From: Telopea speciosissima
Taxonomy: Eukaryota > Streptophyta > Magnoliopsida > Proteales > Proteaceae
Direction of reading: 5' to 3'
DNA length: 64,000 nucleotides
NCBI RefSeq assembly: GCF_018873765.1
Contig: NC_057922.1
Coordinates: 10,305,563-10,369,562 of the forward strand
Below the pieces are notes generated by a model. It searched no databases, was not told the DNA's origin, and saw only the letters and a list, made by a program, of their open reading frames with translations. The position numbers were made by a program, and so were the translations under genes. Shown piece after piece: positions 34,301 to 46,300 of this stretch (position 1 is the stretch's first letter; every line of letters begins with the position of its first letter).

Positions 34301-37300
34301 TGGTTCCTGCACTTGTTGATCTACACCTACATACTTTCAGATTGTAGTGTTTTGAATCCAAACTAAATCAGATTCAGACCTGCAACTTTTTTAAGCTATT
34401 CCTAAATTTTTTCAAATTTAGGGTTTCTTATTCCCTCATCAGAAGTTACTGGTTTTTTTTTACATCATTGCTGCCTAAGTTTTATACACCATGGGAGATT
34501 CAGATGTTACCACAGCCAACTCTGGAGGGGATTCTCAGTCCCGAACAGAATTCCTCCCTTATGCTGCCGCCATTAAACTAGATGGCACCAATTATCTCAT
34601 ATGGGCAGGATCTCTCTCCTTGACTGTGGTTGGTAGAAACCTCACTAGACACCTTACTGGCACCACCAAACAACCCACTGAGGAAGGTGCTGCCCGTACT
34701 AAATGGGCTGCCAACGATGCTATGGTCATGTCCTTTGTTTTGAATTCTATGCACACTGACCTCTCTAGCCAGTATCTCCTCCTTGACACTGCTACTCAGA
34801 TATGGACTTCTGTCAAGGGAGCCTATGGCCGATCAGGAAGTGGATCACAGGTTTATGAGATCAGGAAGACCCTTCAGAACACTACTCAGAAGGAGTTATC
34901 TGTCACTAAGTACTATGCTGCCCTCAAATGCTTATGGCAGCAACTGGATCATTATGCTCGATTTCAGCCTACTACTACTGCCGACATTACTGCCTATCAC
35001 TCCTATGTGGACCAGTTTCGGGTGTATGATTTTTTGGCTGGCCTTAATGATAATTATGATCCTATTCGGGTGCAGGTCCTTGGTAGGGTTCCTTTCCCCT
35101 CTTAGAGGAAACATTTTCATATGTTCACAGTGAAGAGACTCGACGGGCTGCTATGATGATTGCTCCTAAAGTTGAGAGATCAGCCTTACAGGCTTCTGAC
35201 TCCACCTCAACTCCTTCTTCTGAGAGTATTGCTACCGCTACTACAGCCAAAGAGCCTGTGAAGTGTGATCATTGCCACAAACCGTATCACACTAAGGCAC
35301 AGTGTTGGAAACTACATGGGAAGCCTGCTGATTTTGAGGCCAAACGGGGTCGTGCTAAGCCTAAAAACAAAGCCAATCATACTGAAAGTGTAGCTTCAGG
35401 CCCCACTATTGATATTGGTTTCTCCCAGGAAGAACTCCAAGCTCTCCGGCGTCTGTTACACACTTCCGCTGCCTCTACTACATCTGCTGCCAATACAAGT
35501 TTCTTCTTTGCCCGTACAGGTATTTCCTTTGCTGGTCATTGCACATCGGTTGTCTCCACTCCATGGATTATAGACTCCGGTGCCACTGATCATATGACAG
35601 GTTCTTCTAACCTCTTCCATTCATATTTTCCTGCTTCTGGGAAAGATAAGGTTAAAATTGTTGATGGGTCCCTCTCCTCTATCTCAGGGAAAGGATCCAT
35701 CGGATGTTCCCCTTCCCTTACTTTGTCTTCTGTGCTGCATATTCCCAAGTTTACCACTAACCTTCTTTCCATTAGCAGTATTACCAAATCTCTAAATTGC
35801 AAAGTGACTTTTTTCCCTACTCATTGTGTTTTTCAGGAACTGGACTCGGGGATGACGATTGGATCGAGTAAAGTGCATGGCGGATTGTACCTGCTTGATG
35901 GCGACCCTGCTCCTACCCAGGCATTACCTTCTAGGCTTTATCACCCGGCACCTTTTTCTTCTGAATTACATAAATGGCACTCTAGACTAGGTCATCCACC
36001 TCTAGGAACCTTATCCACTTTATTTCCTGCATTAGTTAAAGAATGTAATAAGGAAGATTTTTTTTGTGAGCCTTGTGTCTTGGCCAAACAGACACGTTTA
36101 AATTATCCCATTTCTAATAATAGGTCTTCTTCCTTATTTCATGTTGTTCATACTAATGTGTGGGGTCCTAGTAGAAAAGTTTCACTTTCGGGTCATCGGT
36201 GGTTTGTCACATTTATTGATTGTTTTTCTAGATTTACTTGGGTCTACCTCATGCACACAAAGAGTGAGGTCTTTTCATGTTTTCAACATTTTCACCAGAT
36301 GGTTAAAACCCAGTTCAGTGCCACTCTTCGCATTTTGCGGAGTGACAATGGGACAGAGTACATGGATGGTCAGTTCCAAAATTACCTTGCTGCCCATGGG
36401 ATCCTCCACCAGACCAGCTATGTTGACACTCCAGCCCAAAATGGTGTGGCTGAGAGGAAAAATCGCCACCTCTTGGAGGTCGCTGGAGCACTTATGTTTA
36501 CTCGCAATGTGCCTTCCTTTTATTGGGGGGATGCTATCCTTACTGCAGCCTATTTAATTAATAGGCTGCCTAGTCGGGTTCTTCAATCCCGACCCCCCAT
36601 TGAGCTCCTACTTGGCTCTTCATCCTTTGTTGTCCCCCCTAGGGTGTTTGGATGCGTCGGTTATGCCAGGGATACACGGTCCCCTCATAAACTTGAACCA
36701 CGTAGTCTCCACAGCATTTTCTTAGGTTACTCTGCTACTCAGAAGGGGTACAAATGTTATTACCCTCCATCCCGCAGGACCTTCGTCAGCATGGATGTCG
36801 TCTTTCATGAGAATGTATCCTATTATGTGTCCCCTCCTCTTCAGGGGGAGAGTGTTAGTGAAGATGTGCTGACTATAGACTCTCCACCTCTACTTCAATC
36901 TGTTTACAATGAGCCTGATCGGCCGGCTCCTAGTTCTTTCTCCCCTAGTCCTCCCTCTAAGTTAGGGGGAGAGGTCCCTATACAAGGGGAGACCATCACT
37001 ATTCAGGGGGAGCAATCTACCCTAGTCCAGACTCCTGTCCAGAGAACTATTAGTGAATTTCAGAGGAGGATTGATGACAGTGGTGTACAGACCTATGCAA
37101 GGAAACATAAGCAGGTTCAATCAACTGTTGCTCTAGTACCCATCCAATTGTCGAACCTGGATCCAGAACCTGCCTCTCCACCTGGTAATGTTCCTTCTCC
37201 TGATTTACCTATTACTCTTCGCAAAGGTGTCAGGGCTTGCACTCAACATCCCATATCCCATGTTGTATCTTATGACTCCCTTTCTCCATCCTTTCGTGCT

Positions 37301-40300
37301 ATTGTTTCTTCTCTTTCTTCTGTTTGTATTCCTAACCATTGGCCATAGTTCGAGAACTCGTTTTGTTTCGGTATTTCGAGCTGACCGAAATATCCGAAAT
37401 ATTCGAAATTTCGGATATTTCGGTCGAAATATTGTATTTTTTCTGGTATATTTCGATAGGTCATTTCGGTGGGTTTTAGGCCAAGTTAAGGCCTGAAACT
37501 TTATGGAAACCCTATTTTAGGCTATATAAACACATTTAAATGTTCAAATTGCAAAAATAGTCACCCAAAATAGTGTTTTGGATGTGCACCATTGATTGGC
37601 AACGTACAGTCGAACCCTAATGTATAAGTGTATAACTTAGTTAATTACACATTTACACATACACATTGTACATTACAGTATTAAACAAGTAAATTGACTT
37701 GGAACTAAGTTGGAAACATAATGACTCATAAGTTAAGTCATAAATCATAATATTAAGTACATAAGACATCAAGTCAATAACAAGTTAACAAATAACAACT
37801 TAAGAGTTAAAATTTAAGAAGATGATATCAAACATTCCAAATCACAATATGTCAATATCCCCAATTGTCCCCTACAAGGCTACAAGTCAAATAGTCAACT
37901 AGTCATCATTCATCTCAAATGTTTACAAATTTGCTAATAATAACTACTCCGCCGTCCAGGATCAACCCCACTCATGGTCCGCTGGAGCCGACGTGTATTG
38001 CTCTCCTACTGAAGGACAAATGCATGCCACGTCATAGTCTAGGAGAATAAGCGAGTGTAGTCATCCACAGTGGCCATGTAAACTGCATCATCAACATGCT
38101 GAAGGTAACCTATCCTAGGATATAGGTCACCAAACTGTGAAGAAGTACTACCCACTGATCCACTATGATATGAGTCATATGACGGCTCTGGGAACATGTA
38201 CGGGTTGTACGGTTGCGGCTGGTGCGTTAGGTAGCCAGTGTAGGAAAAGAAGTCATGCACAAAAGACGATCCACTATATCCTTGTGAGTGGGAGTCATAC
38301 TCAAAACTGGGAATGGATGGAGAAGATATAGGCTACTGCCCCCAAGGGTACTGCCCAAAATGCCCTTCGCCACACGGATGTGAATGAGATGAACCATGCT
38401 CTGATTGTGCTGGAAATGTACTGTTGTCTACATGAAAAGATGGGGTATGGAAATGCCCACTCGATCTACTGTCTTTATCGCCAATACTCAGTCCACCAAC
38501 AGAGCCAGATAGGGCATCAATGCCCATAAGCTCAGCCTGCCTACTAGTACCACTACCACGACCACCAGGACGGGATTGGCCACGCTGCTTTCTCGAGTAG
38601 GTCGAGGTGGACGATGTGGGCCGTGTGGCTGGTGTGGGGCCGGTGGGGGCACGGATTGCCTCTTGCTGCTCTTGTACCACAAACGGGACTCGAGTTCCCT
38701 CATACGCTTGACCACCATCACCATCATCATCACGTCCATCATTACCTTCATCATCACCTCCATCATCACCATCTCCACCAGGACCACCACCACCATCTCC
38801 ACCAGATGACATAGACCAATCTTCATCCTCCTCATCAACACCACCAGTAGACTGGAACGGTATGGGTGACACGTCCCGTGCATGTACCTCACCCTCTGCA
38901 GCCATGAAGTCATCCACATCAGCTTCTATGTGTTCAGCGATCATGGGGTCAGGTCTTCCTCTAGGCTGATCTAACACTGGCTCACCTCTATCCCTCACCC
39001 AATCAACAATAGGATCTTCATCATCTGACTCCACCTAGAAAATGTCGGCGAGATCGATATTTTCCCTGATACCCTCTTGTCCCATGCGTATGTGTTGCAT
39101 CTTCAACCTCAAATTATAATGCACATACACTAAGTCAGAGAGACGTTCAGAACCCAATTTATTTCTCTTCTTGGAGTGGATGAGAGAAAATGTACTCCAA
39201 TTCCGTTCGCAGGATCTTGAACATGTGCGGGAGAGAACCTTGATTGCTATTTTTCTTAAATTGTTTCACGAACCCCATACAACACCCACCATTCAATTGC
39301 ATTACAACAAAAGAAACATGTCACCTTCATTTCAAAAGAATAAGATATTGAATTGAGTAATGACTAATGAAGTAATGACTAATGAGTACCGGCATCACCG
39401 TGTGTCCGGCCTTGCTGTGAAACTTCGGTTCCAAAACTTCCCAATGCATCCCTAAAAGTCTTCAACTATAATCATTTGGAAAATATTTAAAATTAGTAAT
39501 GACTCGTTACTATTTAGTATTGAATTGAGTAATTCCAAATGAATTATAACTTATAAGACTCACCTCATTGTTGCATATCGCTTGTAATTTACTATTCGGC
39601 TCCAACTTGGCAACTACTTCTTTATGATCGTCAATAAGACTATTATTCAACCCAAGCCTATGACTGTATTGGTACTTGGGGTTCAAATAATATGCTGAAA
39701 TTGACATTACATATTGACTAGTTAGTAATATATCCTTCAAATTAACTTTAAAAGATGTAATTGCATAAAAAACAAAGAGTGTACACTCACCAGCCTTATG
39801 CAGTGGATGCATAAGTTGATTTTCCCAACGCTCCTTGATAATTTTGAGAAAGAGTTTGCTACCTCGTGGATTTGCATTGTAAACACCTTCATTCATCAAG
39901 TCTATGGCAGCATATAGATGTGGCATGGTTGGTCCTTTGATAGCAGAATCAACTATATGCAAAACCTTGACCACTGGGTCCAGAAGTTGTACCACTTTAT
40001 GCAACTTAGACCAAAAGTCATCTGATGAAATTGTAGCTTGTGCTTCCCTACCACCATGGGTATTGGACCCATTCCAGTTGAACCAGTCTTCAGAAGCAAA
40101 CATTGATCTCAGTCCAGACTTCTTGGTTTCTAAACTCTTGAGTGCAATGTAATTGGTGGCGAATCTAGTTATGCTTGGCCTCACTAAGTCACCCCCACAC
40201 TTCTCCCTCAAGAGGTTTAGTGCAAACCCATGGTTGTAGACAAAGTTGGTCATTTACCTTGCCTTTTCCACAACATGTTGTACCAATTTGATCTCCCATG

Positions 40301-43300
40301 TCCTTCAACATGAGGTCTATACAATGGGCAGCACATGGAGTCCAAAACAACCGGTACTTATTGTTTTGCATCAACCTCTCACCGGCACTCTTGTAGTTGC
40401 TTCCGTTGTCCGTTATAATTTGGACAACGTTCCCCACTCCTACATCTTCTACCACTTCCTTTAGCAATTTGTAGATATACTTTGCATCCTTTTTCTCCTT
40501 GGATGCATCAACAGACTTCAGAAAGACTGTCCTCCCATCACAATACACCATAAAGTTGATGATGGACTTTCTTGTAGGACCAGTCCAACCATCACACATT
40601 ATGGTCACCCCATAGTTCTCCCACAGCTCCCTCATTTCATTGATGTAGTCTTCAAGCTCTCTCTTCTATTGGGGCAAATACACATTCATAATCTCATATG
40701 GGGTGGGCCCCTTATACCCTGGGCCAGCCTCAGCAATGGAATCTATCATAGTATGATAAAAGGGGCCTTGGGCTGTGTTTGCTGGGATGGTATGGTATAA
40801 CATCCACTTAGCTATAGATTCCTTCACCATCCCCTTCAGATTTTTCCATGCTCCCTTGATTTTTGGTTGTTTGTTGCCTTTCTTTCTATAAACACCAGGT
40901 GCTTGGCGAAGTGTTGGGTCATCTTGTGGTGGTGGAGGCGGAAGGGGGAGCTGCCCTCGTACTCTGTGATCTCCTAAAGGGATTAGGCAACCCACCTCCT
41001 CCACTTATACCTGCTCCTCCACTACCACTAGCACCAGCTCTAGAGGTACTAGCTCCTCCCCTACCACCTACTCTCTGTCTCTCGACTCTCTCCTGATCCT
41101 CATGATAACTGGCTCTGCTCATCATCTGTGCTCGTCTCCAATCCCTAGCCTCTTGCTCAGTCTCTATATCATCAGGAACATAGACATCATCACTGTCATC
41201 ATCATCATCATCACGATGGCTTGATTGGCCTCCCGCTGTACACCTCACTGCTTCCTCAAGAACTACTTTTGCCTTCTCCCTCTGAGCCTTCCTCTTACTC
41301 TCTCCCTTCATGTAATCAATGACAGCCCTAGATACCTCCACAGGGACCATATGACATGCGACCACTTCAGGAGAATTCCCAGCTAGATGTTGTTTGAGTC
41401 TAGTGGCACCACCTCCCAAAAACTGCATGTGACAATAGTTGCATTGGGATTTTCTTTTATCCCCATCAATTGGAGTGCCATGCAACCATGCAATGTCACC
41501 CCTAGTGCGGCTAGGTGTGCTCCCCTCCCCCTGGGTCTGGGCCGGCTGCCTCTGCCCCTCTTGCCTCTGGCTCTGTCGTTTACCATGGTTCGTCATAATC
41601 AGACTAGTTTACTGTTGCATGAATAAAAGACAATTCATTAATCACTGAAGCACATCAATTCTTTTAGTTTAAAATTTTAAATGTTTAAGAATTAAGATTT
41701 AAGAGCACTAACACAAGTATATAAGTATATAACTATTTAGTATTTTTCCCCTAACCCTCATATTTTTCTCATATTTAAAAACAATTTTTAAAAATATTTT
41801 TCAAATAAATATTGGCCTAGCACAACAAAATCAAAAAGATATGTAAATGGGCAGCAAATAAGAAGTATGTACAATTTACTTTTATATTTTTCAGTAATTT
41901 TAAAACAAAAACCTCATATTATTTCTTATTTTTTGCTATTTTTTTGAATTTTTAAAATATTTTTTATAATTTTCGAAAATTAAAATAATTAATTATTGGC
42001 AGAAAAATATTTTTGACACCATGAGGCCATAGATCGGCCAATGGTGTCTAACATATATTTAATTCATCACCATACAATATACATAATCCCTATTATTTTT
42101 TGATTTTTGTAGTAAATAAATCCAATTTTTGAAGTAGAAAAATAAATAAATAATATATATACTAAAAAAAAATTTCGACACCGTGAAGTCGTAGATCGGC
42201 TTCCGATGTCTAACATATATTTATTTCATCACAAACAAACATGTTGATCAAGCATTTCCCTAAAAAAAATCAATTTTCAGAATATCGTTTTACCTGAAAT
42301 AGTGGAAAGGCTTCATAGATGTGCTAAGAAGTTTGTTCTCCAAGTGATTCCGGCATAGATGCGGCAAGGATTCAAGTGGGAAGTGGAAGATTGAAGAAGA
42401 AATAAGCAAAAACCTTCAAAAACCAAGCAAAAGAGGAAAAATGCTCTGTTTCTCAGTCTCGGTCGAAATTTCGACCGAGACTATCGAAACATGGTATTTT
42501 ATATAAAGCATTTTCTCGAGATTTTCGAAATCTCACGAGATTTTGAAAAAATCTCGAAATATCTCGAAATCTCGAGAATTTCGATCGAAATTTAGTATTT
42601 TTTTTATTCGAGGGGTCATTTCGTTTCGAGGGGGTCGAAATTCTCGAAATCTCGATCGAGATTTTGAACTATGCCATTGGCAGGAAGCTCTATCAAATGG
42701 AAAGTGGAAGGCAGCAATGATGGAAGAAATGGAAGCCTTGAAGAAAAATAACACGTGGGAGCTTGTGGTTCTTCCCCCTGGAAAGAGAACAGTTGGATGT
42801 AAGTGGGTGTTTGTAGTGAAATAGAAGATGGATGGCACCGTGGATAGGTATAAGGCACGACTAGTGGCCAAGGGGTTTACTCAGACATACGGCATTGATT
42901 ATCAGGAAACCTTTGCACCTGTTGCAAAGCTGAATACTGTTCGTGTGTTGTTATCTTTTGCAGTCAACCTTGGATGGGATTTACAACAGCTGGATGTAAA
43001 AAATGCTTTCCTGAATGGGGAATTGGATGAGGAGGTGTACATGGATATTCCACCGGGTTTTTCTTGTGAAAAAAACCAAGGTAAAGTGTGCATATTGAAG
43101 CGTGCACTATATGGGCTGAAGCAATCACCTCGAGCATGGTTTGGCCGGTTCCACAAGGCGATGATTTCTGTGGGCTATAAGCAGAGTAATGCTGATCACA
43201 CACTCTTTCTAAAGCGGGTTGGTGAAAAACTCACTGTTCTTATAGTCTACGTGGATGACATAGTGGTTACTGGCAATGATGGTGATGAGATCAGACGGTT

Positions 43301-46300
43301 GAAGACCTTCCTTGGACAAGAATTTGAGATTAAAGATCTAGGGAAACTACGATACTTTCTCGGGATTGAGGTTGCCAGATCTTATAAGGGCATCTTTCTC
43401 TCCCAAAGAAAGTATATCCTAGACTTATTGGCTGAAACTGGGTTGTTAGGCTGTCACCCTTCAGATACTCCTATGGATCCTACTATTCGTCTCGAAGAAA
43501 AAGAAGGTGAGCCTGTTGATAAAGGCCGGTATCAAAGGCTTGTAGGGAAGCTGATTTATCTCGCACATACTCGTCCTGACATTGCTGTCGTTGTGAGTAC
43601 TGTGAGTCAGTTTATGCATGATCCCTACTCTTTTCATATGGGGGCTGTTCTTCGTATTCTGCACTATCTGAAGTCAGCTCCTAGAAAAGGAATTCTTCTA
43701 TCTGCACATGGTCACCTACGGATTGAGGCATACACTGATGCCAATTGGGCTGGTTCTGCGGATCGTAAGCCTATCTCTGGGTATTGCTCCTTTGTAGGTG
43801 GAAATCTTGTCACTTGGCGTAGCAAAAAGCAAAATGTAGTTGCTCGTTCTAGTGCTGAAGCTGAGTTTCGAGCTATGGCACAAGGTATTTGTGAGTTACT
43901 CTGGCTTAAAGGTCTGCTACAAGATCTTGGTGTTCCTATTCGTCTTCCTATGATGTTGTACTGTGACAACAAGGCTGCAATCAGCATAGCACACAACCTA
44001 GTACAGCATGATGGTACCAAGCATGTTGAGGTGGATAGGCATTTCATCAAAGAGAAAATAGAAGATGGGCTGATTTGTATTCCCTTTGTGACATCTGCTG
44101 ATCAACTTGCTGATATCTTCACCAAGGGATTATCTGGAAAATTGTTTCATCCTAATCTAGTCAAGTTGGACATGATCGACATCTTTGCTCCAACTTGAGG
44201 GGGAGTGTTGAAATAGGCTACTTATCACTTATCCGATTGGGGTAAGCAGTCCTAATTCTATTAGGACTGTCCCCTACCCGACTGGGGAAGTACTCCTAGT
44301 CATATTAGGATTTTCCCTCTTTATTCCCTCTTTGATTTTTCTCTTTTTTTTTATTGTTTTTCTCCCTCAGCCGAGTCCTAGTTTGGTATTCCTAGTTGTA
44401 CTAGGAATCCCTAATAGGATTAGGACTGACGTAGATTCCTATTTGTACCTGGATTCTTTATTATTCAGCTTAATATAAATACAGGGCCTGTGTGATCGAT
44501 TATGATCACTCAAGCATTATATTTCGTGGCTTCTAACAAAAACATATGTCCCAATGAAGCTGAGAACATGTGCAGTAGATTTACAGACATAAACTATATA
44601 ATTTGGGGCAGCTACAATCCATGCCCATCAACACATATCAAAAAAGAAAGTATGCATTGCCTTGTACAGTTGTATCAACAGAAAATTGCTGGATAGATTC
44701 ATGCAATAGACCTCATCTGCATTCAACAAAAATGGCCCTAGGAAAAACTTGAAGACAAATGAAAATGGCCTAAACTACAGTAGATTCAAAGTGGATGGAG
44801 ATTCAATAATTAATAGTGGAAACAAAATGAATTATGAATCAAGGTCATTAGAATCTGATTAATGATAAAAACAGAGCAGCACTTAAAAATTAATGATCTC
44901 AATGGGGTTCCACCTCATCAAGAGAGATTTGTGCTTCCCCCACTCCCAACCCACCCCCACAACCCCCCAATGAAAGAAAAGTGGCACAAATATATTCTTA
45001 GAATGTGGAAGCACCTAAAGAGAGAAACAAGTGAAGTAACATGCAAATTCATTTTGATCTCAGTGGTCAGAATACATTCTCTTCAAATTGTAAACTATAT
45101 TAAGTTTCTTAGAAATAAAACTATACAGACCAATTCAAGTGTAGCTTTAGTCCAAATTGAAAGTCCATCCAGGTCAAGGCTTCAAAACTGGTTAAAAATA
45201 AAGAATTGCAAGACTTCATTTTGAATCTGAGCAATTTCAGAATTTTCAGCTTCCAAAACTTTAATGAATTTTTCCTGGGTTTCATACAATATGTACAGCA
45301 TTGACCAAATTTCAGATATTGAAACCATGTTTTGATTTCAACCAAGACAGAAGCAGATGCCTAGACAAAGATTTAAAACATGGATGCAACAATATGAGGA
45401 TAACAAGAAAACAATGGTCCAAGACAGGTAACAAGTAACAAATTAATCCTTGAGATGTGCTTAGGAAATCTGGAAAATCATAAAAAGTCAAGCTAGGAAA
45501 CCAAAGGAAGAACCATAGGACTTGCAGTCACTGGACATTACTAGCAAACCAATTAAGGTTGGCAACCACACTGTCGAACCTTAAGCAAAAATTAAGTTGT
45601 CCAAGGTAGTTAATATTACCTATCAGCAATTTTCCCAATTTCACCACCAAGTGCATCTACTTCGTGAACTAGCTGTGACTTTGCAGGCCCACCAACTGCT
45701 GGGTTGCAGGGCTGTTGTACATCACAAAAGCAACCATGATACAATATTTCCATGTCAATCTACTATGCAACTTTAAAGAATGGATTGACAAATAGAATAG
45801 ACTTTCTAAAAGAGAAATAGATTCATGTTGCTTCTTTTTTTTTGGGGGGGGGGGCCGCAGGGGAAACACACAGGGAGAGAGAGAGAGAGAGAGATTGTAA
45901 GAGGAAATCAACAACCAATTTCACAAATAGAATATGCATAACAAGGATACTGTCTTCCAACACTCAACCATGTTGGATAAGTAACAACATCACTTATCTC
46001 TTTTATAAAAATCCCTTATAATTTTGATACTGGTGTCTGTGAAACCTAACACGATGCAGAGAAGAATGGAAATCGTAAACACAATCACACAATGTGCACA
46101 AGGATTTACGTGGTTCGCCAAGGTTGCCTACGTCCACGGTGAGATGAGATTTGTTTCACTATCAATGGAGAATAGGGTTACAGTCGCTCGTTCCTCTCGC
46201 CTCTCTCAGATTTGCAATACAGAGAAAGAACTCTCGCTACAGATTTATAGTGAAACCCTATACAGGAAATTTACCGAAATGCCCATATAGGCCTTAAAAA

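Larger units (their letters stand above)
37344..42673 (-). mobile_element. hAT transposon nested in the Copia pol gene
   Basis: The 5330-bp element begins catagttc and ends gaactatg and is flanked by an exact 8-bp target duplication ccattggc (37336-37343, 42674-42681), the hallmark of hAT. Removing it restores continuity of the interrupted Copia frame. Subterminal regions at both ends (about 37360-37470 and 42450-42665) are dense in tcgaaat/atttcga motifs. The transposase is on the minus strand with BED, DUF659-type and hAT C-terminal parts. Confidence 0.95.
34491..44198 (+). pseudogene. Copia gag-pol, disrupted
   Basis: Gag starts at 34491 (MGDSDVTT..., retrotrans_gag-like with [13 protein letters not shown] and the YDFLAGLND block). 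A one-base deletion at about 35103 shifts the frame; the same polyprotein continues at 35108-37348 with a CX2CX4HX4C knuckle ([14 protein letters not shown]), protease ([12 protein letters not shown]), the integrase HHCC domain and catalytic core, then is cut at 37343 by the hAT. It resumes at 42682 with reverse transcriptase ([22 protein letters not shown] at about 43250) and RNase H ([28 protein letters not shown]) to a stop at 44198. A TAG stop lies at about 42821. In the integrase core the first catalytic Asp is Asn (HTNVWGP, codon 36155-36157); the later Asp (RSDNGTEY) and Glu (NGVAERKNR) remain. It cannot make a working polyprotein. Confidence 0.93.
33664..44538 (+). mobile_element. Copia LTR retrotransposon in MnmG intron 3, split by a hAT transposon
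   Basis: The element has two LTRs of about 330 bp (33664-33993, 44206-44538), a primer-binding site TGGTATCAGAGCC at 33994-34006, a purine tract GAGGGGGAG at 44197-44205, and an exact 5-bp target duplication aaaac (33659-33663, 44539-44543). The domain order gag, zinc knuckle, protease, integrase, reverse transcriptase, RNase H is that of Ty1/Copia. It reads on the plus strand, against the host gene. Without the inserted hAT (37344-42673 plus one copy of the 8-bp duplication) it is about 5.5 kb. The LTRs differ at roughly ten positions by eye, so the insertion is moderately young. Confidence 0.96.

Noticed and set aside
34592-36469. Minus-strand frames inside the Copia element
   Set aside because: They overlap well-supported gag-pol domains on the plus strand and match no protein I know.
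38576-38814. His-rich and Thr/Ile-rich plus-strand frames
   Set aside because: They are antisense to the Asp/Gly-rich tail of the hAT transposase.
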